From Bacteroidales bacterium UBA6229 (GTDB lineage: Bacteria; Bacteroidota; Bacteroidia; Bacteroidales; F082): 64,000 bases of DNA. The stretch covers positions 1 through 64,000 of the forward strand of contig DJWN01000127.1 of assembly GCA_002440975.1 (NCBI GenBank). The letters are read 5' to 3'. Below the pieces are notes generated by a model. It ran no database searches and was not told the origin of the DNA. It saw nothing but the letters and a program-made list of their open reading frames with translations. A program made the position numbers and the translations under genes. This document shows, in pieces, positions 55,187 to 62,313 of this stretch (the stretch's first letter is position 1; every line of letters starts with the position of its first letter).

Positions 55187-55642
55187 CTATCTTTTTAAAT
55201 TAGTTTCATATACTTCGATCCAATCTGCGACAGTGAGTTTTTGCATCAACTGAGCAATCAGATCATACGGAATATCATCCATTTTTTTGAAGCGGATGCA
55301 GCTTTTGGCCATATCAGGTTTGCCTTTTGCATGAAAAGTATAATTTTCCTTAAACCAATTATACATTTCAGGAACCGCATACATTCCAAAATGATACAGC
55401 ACTACATTGTTCTTTTGTGAGGCAATGCTTAAAAATGGCAGTGGATCCTTGGGATTACAATGATAACCAGCGGGATAGATTCTGTTAGGTACTACATAAT
55501 TAATCATGCCATTACTGATGGTTTCTTCAAAACCTTCGGGCAGATGTTGTTGAATTACGGATCTGATTTTTGAAATGACTTCCCTGCGATCATCCGGCAA
55601 TTGATTGATATATTCTTCTGGTGTTACCGCGTGTATTTTCAT
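55187..55642 (-). CDS. DUF1801 family protein
   Basis: A 151-residue protein with the family landmarks YINQLPDDRREVISKIRSVI, EETISNGMINYVVPNRIYPA, KNNVVLYHFGMYAVPEMYNW and CIRFKKMDDIPYDLIAQLM. The fold is frataxin/CyaY-like; function is unknown. It is the first gene of a two-gene unit with the YdeI-like protein, which carries a related domain, suggesting an ancient duplication. Confidence 0.88.
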   Translation of the reverse strand: MKIHAVTPEEYINQLPDDRREVISKIRSVIQQHLPEGFEETISNGMINYVVPNRIYPAGYHCNPKDPLPFLSIASQKNNVVLYHFGMYAVPEMYNWFKENYTFHAKGKPDMAKSCIRFKKMDDIPYDLIAQLMQKLTVADWIEVYETNLKR

Positions 55643-55693
55643 AAAACAGTTCTTGATTCAAGCCAAAAATACAATTTCCCCGAAATTGCATTT

Positions 55694-55945
55694 TCAATTA
55701 TTCTCAGGCTTATTATAATATAAGTGCAAGCGTTTTTTTATCGCAAAAAAGCGAATCACTCCAAAGAGTGCCATCAAAAAGCTCAAAATAATTATCGCCA
55801 CTCCAAACCAGCGGATGTGTTCAAAATCCTGCATTTGCAGAAATGCAATTCCGCCAAGAAGCAAATATAAAGCAGTACGCACATAAGCCATTAAGGTGCG
55901 TTCGTTGACCAGACGTGTGCGTTCAAGTGCCAGGTAGTCGCGCAT
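55694..55945 (-). CDS. DUF202 (YidH-like) small membrane protein
   Basis: An 83-residue membrane protein with the diagnostic N-terminus LALERTRLVNERTLMAYVRT followed by two helices (LYLLLGGIAFLQM, VAIIILSFLMALFGVIRFF). Usually two or three helices occur in this family and its function is unknown. It is a stand-alone gene between DUF1801 and the polymerase. Confidence 0.9.
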   Translation of the reverse strand: MRDYLALERTRLVNERTLMAYVRTALYLLLGGIAFLQMQDFEHIRWFGVAIIILSFLMALFGVIRFFAIKKRLHLYYNKPENN

Positions 55946-56093
55946 GATAATCGGCTATTTTTGAACAAATTGATTGTTCATGGGCAACAAACTTTTAACG
56001 ATTCTCTTCATACATTCAAGGTTTATCCTACAATAAAATTTTCAATCAAAAACAAAAATATAAACAACAGCCAGCCTCATTCACGCCTGTATT

Positions 56094-59036
56094 TCAATTC
56101 TCTCTGGGATCTTTACTCACAGGCATGCGTGCCATTTTTTCCACTTCCATCATGGGATGACCAAACTCTTCCACGATTTTGCCCAAAAGCAGATACATCC
56201 CGGCTCCCTGAAAAGGATATTGTTTGAGCGATGGCGGAAAATGAACCGTATCAAACAATTCACCCCGATGATCTACAAAGGTACCAAAATGCATCAGTTC
56301 GCCCCGCACGGTTTTCACGTATTTAATTGTCACCAGTTTACCCAGCATCCGCTTGCGCTGCCCCACATAATCCAGCATGGTTTCGGCCTGCACCTCCCCC
56401 CTGAATTTGGTGATCAGCAAATCAAAATCTGTCATACTCACCGGAAAACCAAGCAATTCAATCTCATCATAAGCATCCTCAATAGCTTCGCTATCCAGCT
56501 GCGGCAACTGATAACGCCGGGCTTGTTCCTTAAAAAGCAGCGAAGAACTCTCAACGGTTTTACTCTTCTTTCGATACAAATGTGCCTCCCAAAGCAAACC
56601 CGATTTAGGCTGACCCTTAAAAGCAAAAGCCCCCGAACGGATCAAAATAACAATCTGCTCTATGCCGGGCTTCACCCGATCAATAAAATCGTGAAGCCCC
56701 CGATAATTACCATGTTTATCGCGTTCTGCTACCAAACTGCGCGCCAGTTGCTCCTCCAGTCCGGCAATATGCACAAAACCAATAAAAATAGTCGTGTCCT
56801 GCAGCGAAGTAAGGTATTGGCTGTTGTTCACACAAGGCAAATGAATATAGCCACCCTGCCGGCGCGCTTCATTAAAATAAACCCAGGTGTGGTAAAAACC
56901 TCCAAAATTATTGATCACAGCCACCTGAAACTCCAGCGGGTAATGCGCTTTGAGATAAAGACTCTGAAAACTTTCAACGGCATAAGAAGCCGAATGCGCC
57001 TTTGAAAATGAATAACCGGCAAAGGATTCTATCTGACGCCAAACCTCTTTGGTCACGGAATCAGGATAACCGCGCGCTTTACAATTCTCAAAAAAACGCC
57101 TGACAATCTCCTCAAACTCATTTTGCTTCCGTTTTTTACCGCTCATAATCCGGCGCAGCACATCGGCATCAGCCAGATCGAGCCCTGCAAAATGATGACA
57201 CACCTTGAGCACATCTTCCTGATACACCATCACGCCATAGGTCTCGCTCAACTGCTCTTCCATCACCGGATGGAGGTACCGAAAACTTTTAGGATGATGA
57301 AAACGTTGGATGTATTCGTGCATCATCCCCGATTTAGCCACTCCCGGCCTGATGATAGAGCTGGCAGCTACCAGCGTAAGGTAGTTGTCGCACTGCAACT
57401 TACGCAATAAGCCCCGCATGGCCGGACTTTCTATATAAAAACACCCATTCGTTTCGGCTCTGCGCAATTGATCTTTTACTTTTGGGTCATCCTTAAACTG
57501 CTGCACCTGATGGATATCAATGGTAATTCGCCGGTTACTTTTAATGATGTCTGCTGCCTCCTTGATATGTCCGATCCCGCGCTGACTTAAGATATCCAGT
57601 TTTTCATAACCCAAATCCTCAGAAACATACATATCCCACTGCGTTGTTAAAAAACCTTTGGGAGGCATATCAAGTGCCACATAATTGGTGATTGGCTCTT
57701 CTGAAATGAGTATGCCACCTGCGTGAATGCTGCGCTGATTGGGAAAATCAACAATGTGTTGTGCCAGTTGATGGATATGACGTGTGATTTTGTTCAGGTT
57801 GTAAAATTTTCCGGGATTGCTCACCAGTTCGTCTATCTCTGCTTTGGGCAGGCCGTGCACCTTGCCCAACTCGCGGTAAATTGACTTTCCCCTGAAAGTT
57901 GAGATCGTTCCCAAAAGCGCAGTATGCCGGTTGCCATAACGCTTAAAGATGTAGTCGATCACCTCATCACGCTCCTTCCAGGAATAATCAATATCAAAAT
58001 CGGGCGGACTGCTGCGTTTAGGATTCAGGAAACGCTCAAAATATAAATCCAGCTCTATCGGATCCACATCGGTGATACGCAGGCAATAAGCCACCACACT
58101 GTTGGCTCCGCTGCCACGCCCCACATGATAAAAGCCGCGCGACATTGAATATCGGATCACATCCCAGGTGATCAGAAAATAAGCCGAAAAACCCAACTTA
58201 TCAATAATAGACAGCTCCTCCTCCACCCTGCGTCGCGCACGCTCATCATCAGAACCATAGCGATAATGCAAGCCATCATACGCCAGCTTGTGCAGCAAAT
58301 CACGATCATCCGCAGCATTGCCTGTGAAAGTCTTTTTATTTTTTATGGTCGAAAAATCAAAATCCAGCTCACATTCCTGCACCAGCCATTCCGTGGTTTT
58401 GAGCAAGCCCGGATAAAGTACAAAAGCGGCACGCAGTCGTTCGGGTGGCAGCATAAACTCATCCGCAGCGGCAAAAGCAGCAGGTTCCATCCGGCTAAGC
58501 AATTCGTTATGAGCAATAGCACACAGGTTTTGATGGATGTAACGATCGGCTTCATCACGAAATGTTACCGGCTGCATCAACACCAATTTATCCTGTTTAA
58601 AGCGTAAATCGGAATTCAATAACTTAGCAACCTGTGAAAGTCTGACACCTAAAAACTCATGCTCCTTAAGCTGACCAATTTTACGGCTTCCGGCCGGGTA
58701 AATCACAAAAACATCTTCAAATACAGGAGCCGCTTCCGGATAAGGACTGCCGTCCAGGTTATGTGTTGTCAATAGCTCATTCAGCTCTCTGAAGCCCTTA
58801 TTGCTACGGGCAATCCCCACATAAAGCAACTGATCTTCGTTACGAAACTCAACGCCAGCAATGGGTTTTATTCCTTGCCGCCGGCATTCGCGTACAAAAT
58901 CGACCATCCCCATTGTATTGTTGATGTCGGTGAGTGCCAACGCAATAATACCAAAACTTTTGGCCTGTACAACCAATGCTTCAACCGACAGGGTGCCATA
59001 ACGCAAACTGTAATAACTATGGTTATTCAGATACAT
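56094..59036 (-). CDS. dnaE: Alternative DNA polymerase III alpha subunit (short DnaE)
   Basis: A 980-residue C-family polymerase, shorter than replicative DnaE (about 1150-1250). Residues 1-200 are a PHP domain (LNNHSYYSLRYGTLSVEALV, ALALTDINNTMGMV). The catalytic aspartates lie in SSPPDFDIDYSWKERDEVID. Fingers and beta-binding regions follow (LGTISTFRGKSIYRELGKVH, GVMVYQEDVLKVCHHFAGLD), and residues about 905-970 are an OB-fold (LVTIKYVKTVRGELMHFGTF). Divergent transcription from a LexA-like gene suggests a translesion-type role with DinB. The symbol denotes the family; the replicative copy is presumably elsewhere. Confidence 0.88.
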   Translation of the reverse strand: MYLNNHSYYSLRYGTLSVEALVVQAKSFGIIALALTDINNTMGMVDFVRECRRQGIKPIAGVEFRNEDQLLYVGIARSNKGFRELNELLTTHNLDGSPYPEAAPVFEDVFVIYPAGSRKIGQLKEHEFLGVRLSQVAKLLNSDLRFKQDKLVLMQPVTFRDEADRYIHQNLCAIAHNELLSRMEPAAFAAADEFMLPPERLRAAFVLYPGLLKTTEWLVQECELDFDFSTIKNKKTFTGNAADDRDLLHKLAYDGLHYRYGSDDERARRRVEEELSIIDKLGFSAYFLITWDVIRYSMSRGFYHVGRGSGANSVVAYCLRITDVDPIELDLYFERFLNPKRSSPPDFDIDYSWKERDEVIDYIFKRYGNRHTALLGTISTFRGKSIYRELGKVHGLPKAEIDELVSNPGKFYNLNKITRHIHQLAQHIVDFPNQRSIHAGGILISEEPITNYVALDMPPKGFLTTQWDMYVSEDLGYEKLDILSQRGIGHIKEAADIIKSNRRITIDIHQVQQFKDDPKVKDQLRRAETNGCFYIESPAMRGLLRKLQCDNYLTLVAASSIIRPGVAKSGMMHEYIQRFHHPKSFRYLHPVMEEQLSETYGVMVYQEDVLKVCHHFAGLDLADADVLRRIMSGKKRKQNEFEEIVRRFFENCKARGYPDSVTKEVWRQIESFAGYSFSKAHSASYAVESFQSLYLKAHYPLEFQVAVINNFGGFYHTWVYFNEARRQGGYIHLPCVNNSQYLTSLQDTTIFIGFVHIAGLEEQLARSLVAERDKHGNYRGLHDFIDRVKPGIEQIVILIRSGAFAFKGQPKSGLLWEAHLYRKKSKTVESSSLLFKEQARRYQLPQLDSEAIEDAYDEIELLGFPVSMTDFDLLITKFRGEVQAETMLDYVGQRKRMLGKLVTIKYVKTVRGELMHFGTFVDHRGELFDTVHFPPSLKQYPFQGAGMYLLLGKIVEEFGHPMMEVEKMARMPVSKDPREN

Positions 59037-59060
59037 TTTAGGATTTTTTTGTTTAAATGC

Positions 59061-59090
59061 TTGACAAAACAGATTATTAACGTATATTTG
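59061..59090 (+). promoter_or_regulatory. Promoter of the LexA-like regulator
   Basis: TTGACA at 59061 and TATATTTG at 59083-59090, 19 bases after the TTG, fit the Bacteroidota consensus. It lies in the divergent region shared with the dnaE-like gene, and TTTTTAATCATTTT (59096-59109, shared with 10679-10692) sits on the predicted transcript start, where a repressor would block initiation. Confidence 0.7.
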
Positions 59091-59239
59091 ACGTGTTTTT
59101 AATCATTTTTATGGCGTCAATTTAAACATTCCCCTGATGCAAATGCAAGTTTTCTGGAAATTAATTTGTGAATTAAATCGGGATATGCTGGAAGTCGAGC
59201 TGAGAAATCAAGATATTTTACCTTATAAAAATTATAGTT

Positions 59240-60046
59240 ATGTATTTTCATTCCAACATTAAGTTTTTACGCAAAAGACGCGGCCGCACACAAGATGATG
59301 TGGCTATGGCACTCAATATGAAGCGATCTACTTTAAGTGGTTACGAAAACAAAGTAGCCCAACCAGGTATGGAAGCCCTGATGGCTTTTTCGGAGTATTT
59401 TAAAATAGCGGTGGACACCTTAATTAAAATCGACCTCACAACGTTGAGTCAATACGAGTTACAGCAATTAGAACGTGGCTTTGATATTTACATCAAAGGC
59501 AGTAAACTCAGGGTGTTGAGCACTACAATAGATCAAAACAACAACGAAAACATCGAACTGGTAAACGAAAAAGCCAAAGCCGGTTATGGAACAGGCTTTG
59601 CTGATCCTGAATTCATCAAAGTGTTGCCAGCTTTTCATCTACCATTTCTTTCTAAAAGCAAGAAATACCGCACCTTTCAAATCAGTGGCGATTCGATGCT
59701 GCCCATCCCGGATAAGTCATACGTTACTGGAGAATACGTGATTGACTGGCAATTTATCCGCAGCCATCAACCGTACATCATCCTCACCCGCGAGGAAGGT
59801 GTGGTATTTAAAATTGTTGAAAACAGACTGAAGGAAGAAGGAAAACTCGTGCTTAGCTCGCTCAATCCCTTGTATGAACCCTACGAACTTCAGGCAAATG
59901 AAATAAGAGAGGTGTGGAAATTTGTACATTATATCAGCTCCGAAATGCCCGACACTAATCGCGAACGCGAACCGCTGGCCGAAACCGTGAAGCAATTGCA
60001 ACGTCAGGTACAGGCTATCCAAACAAGGCTCCAGCTGGATATATAA
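59240..60046 (+). CDS. LexA-like XRE/S24 peptidase-domain regulator
   Basis: A 268-residue regulator. Residues 1-65 are an XRE helix-turn-helix (LRKRRGRTQDDVAMALNMKR, STLSGYENKVAQPG). Residues about 130-235 are an S24-type domain with the catalytic serine in FQISGDSMLPIPDKSY and the catalytic lysine likely in GVVFKIVENR. The C-terminal 30 residues form a coiled coil (LAETVKQLQRQVQAIQTRL). Such proteins are self-cleaving repressors activated by RecA filaments. A separate 41-codon frame at 59137-59262 overlaps its start and is probably chance. It is divergent from the dnaE-like gene, which it probably controls. Confidence 0.88.
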   Translation: MYFHSNIKFLRKRRGRTQDDVAMALNMKRSTLSGYENKVAQPGMEALMAFSEYFKIAVDTLIKIDLTTLSQYELQQLERGFDIYIKGSKLRVLSTTIDQNNNENIELVNEKAKAGYGTGFADPEFIKVLPAFHLPFLSKSKKYRTFQISGDSMLPIPDKSYVTGEYVIDWQFIRSHQPYIILTREEGVVFKIVENRLKEEGKLVLSSLNPLYEPYELQANEIREVWKFVHYISSEMPDTNREREPLAETVKQLQRQVQAIQTRLQLDI

Positions 60047-60061
60047 TATTTAATGAGACCT

Positions 60062-60165
60062 AATAAAAAAGGGAATGCCCTTGAGGTGCGGGGAAGTTGA
60101 TAAACAACAAAATCAACTTGCATCTCAAGGGCATGTAGTTCGAACTAATAAAACAACCAACCAAT
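60062..60165 (+). repeat. Structured repeat copy 1 (R1)
   Basis: Outer stem: 60075-60089 (ATGCCCTTGAGGTGC) pairs with 60120-60134, 15 bp with one G-U pair. After a GGGG bulge, the inner stem AAGTTGAT (60094-60101) pairs with ATCAACTT (60112-60119) around the loop AAACAACAAA. A palindrome AGTTCGAACT (60137-60146) and the A/C-rich tail ending AACAACCAACCAATT follow. It starts 15 bases after the LexA-like stop. RNA or DNA function is not established. Confidence 0.8.
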
Positions 60166-60170
60166 TTGAT

Positions 60171-60302
60171 TGACAAAAGTATCTCATTGCACAATACCTT
60201 GATTTCATTGAAAAGTTATCGGCGAAGTTCAAAAAGACTACGGGAATGCAGCCCTTATCAAGAAACATGAATGCCATAAAAAGGAATGCCCTTGAGGAAT
60301 AA
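60171..60302 (+). other. Open-frame remnant after R1 (QKYLIAQYLDFIEKL...)
   Basis: Immediately after the R1 tail the frame TGA-CAA-AAG-TAT (TGA 60171-60173) continues open for 42 codons: QKYLIAQYLDFIEKLSAKFK ... SRNMNAIKRNALEE, ending TAA at 60300-60302 inside R2. The same QKY-like codons follow R2 (60386-60394, CAA AAA TAC) and R3 (60662-60670, CAA GAT TAC). It has no start codon now. It looks like the 5' part of a small decayed gene; identity unknown. Confidence 0.4.
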
Positions 60303-60379
60303 ATGAATTGTAAAAAACAACAAAAACAATTCAAACCTCAAGGGCATCTTGTTCGAACTAATAAAACAACCAACCAATT
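60275..60379 (+). repeat. Structured repeat copy 2 (R2)
   Basis: Outer stem ATGCCCTTGAGG (60286-60297) with CCTCAAGGGCAT (60336-60347), 12 perfect pairs. Inner stem TGAATTGT (60304-60311) with ACAATTCA (60326-60333), a sequence unrelated to the R1 inner stem but still paired, around an A-rich loop containing AACAACAAA as in R1. Then GTTCGAAC (60351-60358) and the same tail to AATT at 60379. Directly after it the codons AGA CTT CAA AAA TAC follow without an ATG. Confidence 0.8.
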
Positions 60380-60558
60380 AGACTTCAAAAATACATTTTT
60401 TTGTTATTTGATTAACAGTAAAAATAAGTTTCTGGTATAATTCAGCAAGATAATGGTTTTATTGTTAAAAATAATCCGATCACCCCTACTTAAAATGCTG
60501 ATTTTTTGTCATTAACAAAAAAGAATCTCAAATGACCATTTTCGAACATGAGAGCCCA

Positions 60559-60652
60559 ATAAAAATGTCCTTGAGGAGTAATTCGGCTTTGGGCGACCGA
60601 AAATCAAACCTCAAGGACATTAAGTTCGAACTAATAAAACAACCAACCAATT
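60559..60652 (+). repeat. Structured repeat copy 3 (R3)
   Basis: Outer stem ATGTCCTTGAGG (60565-60576) with CCTCAAGGACAT (60609-60620): relative to R1/R2 one C-G pair is a T-A pair, a compensatory double change. The inner stem TTCGG (60582-60586) with CCGAA (60597-60601) is again different in sequence. AGTTCGAACT (60623-60632) and the tail ending AACCAACCAATT at 60652 are retained. Confidence 0.8.
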
Positions 60653-60682
60653 ATGAGACTGCAAGATTACTTTAAACTGTGA
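60653..60682 (+). other. Nine-codon frame directly after R3 (MRLQDYFKL)
   Basis: ATG at 60653 follows the conserved AATT without a gap, and the frame ends TGA at 60680-60682. The codons AGA CTG CAA GAT TAC align with AGA CTT CAA AAA TAC after R2. It may be a leader peptide or the stub of a longer gene. A 7-bp hairpin (CTGTGAA/TTCACAG, about 60677-60694) overlaps its end. Confidence 0.35.
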
Positions 60683-60725
60683 ATCGTTTCACAGATAAAT
60701 CAGTCTAAGGTCTGTTCTTTCCAGT

Positions 60726-61397
60726 TTATGGTAATGTCTCCTTTGCATTTTGTATGGCCTGATTCAAAAACGCAATAAACGGATTCATCTTTAAAAAGGT
60801 TTCCACACTTGTTTTCAATAATTTATCAAATTCCAAAAAAGAATCGTCAAGTGTATGCGAAACAACATAATGCTTGTATTTGAGCCATTCAATATCTGGA
60901 AAATCTACCGGAAAACCTTTAGGAGGTCGCTTCAAACGCTCATCCATCATATCCCCAAAAGTTTGATTAAAGGTTTTGTCCAAAACAATTTGCTTGAACT
61001 CAGCAGCATTAAAGTAAATTTCCTGACGTATTGCCTGTAACACTTTTGGGTCAGGCGCATACACCCCACCACCTATAAAACTCTTGGCAGGCTCAATATG
61101 AAGATAAAAACCTGGATTTCCGCTGCTCCTTCCACCAGGAACAATGAAAATTCCTGTATGAGTCTTATAAGGCTCTTTATTCTTCGAGAAACGAATGTCA
61201 CGATTTATCCTAAACAAACAGTTTGATGGCTTAATGGCAGATACCCAAGGTACTGAATAACTAAGTTGCTTTAAAATCTTTTCGACCAATTCAACTACTT
61301 CCACCCGTGCTTCCTGATATTGATCACGATGCTCATCAAACCAGTTTTTATTGTTATTTTCTGTCAATTCGATTAAAAATGGAATAATTTTAAGCAT
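60726..61397 (-). CDS. DUF2461 family protein (TIGR02453-like)
   Basis: A 223-residue protein with the family signature near the N-terminus (FLIELTENNNKNWFDEHRDQ), then FRINRDIRFSKNKEPYKTHTG, GFYLHIEPAKSFIGGGVYAP and a C-terminal region ending MNPFIAFLNQAI. Widespread in Bacteroidota; biochemical role unknown. It is monocistronic and convergent with the repeat array. Confidence 0.92.
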   Translation of the reverse strand: MLKIIPFLIELTENNNKNWFDEHRDQYQEARVEVVELVEKILKQLSYSVPWVSAIKPSNCLFRINRDIRFSKNKEPYKTHTGIFIVPGGRSSGNPGFYLHIEPAKSFIGGGVYAPDPKVLQAIRQEIYFNAAEFKQIVLDKTFNQTFGDMMDERLKRPPKGFPVDFPDIEWLKYKHYVVSHTLDDSFLEFDKLLKTSVETFLKMNPFIAFLNQAIQNAKETLP

Positions 61398-61469
61398 AGT
61401 CTATAAATTTTTTCAAAAATAACCTAAATTCGTGACGCAATAAATAGCCAATCAAAAATCTACTTTAAT

Positions 61470-62312
61470 ATGGCATTTAGAATAAGATTATACGGTTTAC
61501 TACTCCTAACATTTTTATTTTCAGGCAATTTAGTAGCCGCGGAAGGAACAGGGCCTGTTGGTGGCCGGACAGCAGGTATGGGCAATGCATCTGTCGCATT
61601 AAGTGATTTTTGGTCGATTCATAACAATCCGGCCGGAATTGCTTCACAAAAAAATATCGCTTTCGGTATTGCCTATCAAAATCGTTTCATGATGCAGGAA
61701 TTGTCGTTGCAGAGTGCTGGAGTTGTTGCACCTACGAAAATAGGTGTGTTAGGTTTGAGCTTTAGCCAATTCGGATATTCCTTATACAAGGAACAAAAAC
61801 TGGGTCTTGCTTATGCACGGGATTTTGGTGATGTGTTAAGAATTGGTTTGCAGCTTGACTATTTTAGTACTTCTTTTTCGGATGCTTACGAAAAATTTCA
61901 AGCCATCAGCTTTGAGCTTGGAGTACAATATGCTGTCAACGAAAAACTTACAGCAGGTGCATACGTCTTTAATCCGGGCAAAGCGCGATTATCAGAATAT
62001 ACAGATGAACGACTTCCGGTGATAATTAGATTTGGTTTGGCTTACCAGTTTTCGGATCAATTAATCGGTACAGCAGAAATTGAGAAAAATTTTGACCGTG
62101 AGGCCAGTATCCGTGCAGGCTTGGAATATTTTGTACTGAAGAAATTTTTCGTCAGAGCCGGTATTAATACACAACCCGGCATATTCACCTTTGGAACCGG
62201 ATTCGATCTGGGGCCGGTAAGAATAGATCTTGCCGGAAATCTGCATCAGGTACTTGGCACCAGCATTCAATCGAGCCTGATTATCCAGTTTGGTAACAGA
62301 AATAGCGAGTAG
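61470..62312 (+). CDS. PorV/PorQ-family outer-membrane protein
   Basis: A 280-residue protein with signal peptide (LLLLTFLFSGNLVAAE). Its start, GPVGGRTAGMGNASVALSDF followed by WSIHNNPAGIA, is the signature of the PorV/PorQ/FadL-like barrel group. The rest alternates amphipathic strands to LIIQFGNRN. PorV is a T9SS component that shuttles cargo proteins, consistent with four T9SS-tagged proteins in this window. It may instead be a PorV paralog outside the secretion machine. It is followed by the HHH protein with one base between stop and ATG, a pairing common in Bacteroidota. Confidence 0.8.
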   Translation: MAFRIRLYGLLLLTFLFSGNLVAAEGTGPVGGRTAGMGNASVALSDFWSIHNNPAGIASQKNIAFGIAYQNRFMMQELSLQSAGVVAPTKIGVLGLSFSQFGYSLYKEQKLGLAYARDFGDVLRIGLQLDYFSTSFSDAYEKFQAISFELGVQYAVNEKLTAGAYVFNPGKARLSEYTDERLPVIIRFGLAYQFSDQLIGTAEIEKNFDREASIRAGLEYFVLKKFFVRAGINTQPGIFTFGTGFDLGPVRIDLAGNLHQVLGTSIQSSLIIQFGNRNSE

Positions 62313-62313
62313 C

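Noticed and set aside
59137..59262. 41-codon frame overlapping the LexA-like start
   Set aside because: No ribosome-binding site and no family character; the divergent promoter region explains the sequence.
60125..60334. 69-codon minus-strand frame (Phe/Cys-rich) across the repeat array
   Set aside because: Composition comes from the hairpin arms; no family character and the repeats are explained by stem conservation.
60062..60652. CRISPR array or integron attC sites
   Set aside because: Only three units of ~100 bp with long hairpins; no short uniform spacers or cas genes, no attC GTTRRRY boxes and no integrase.
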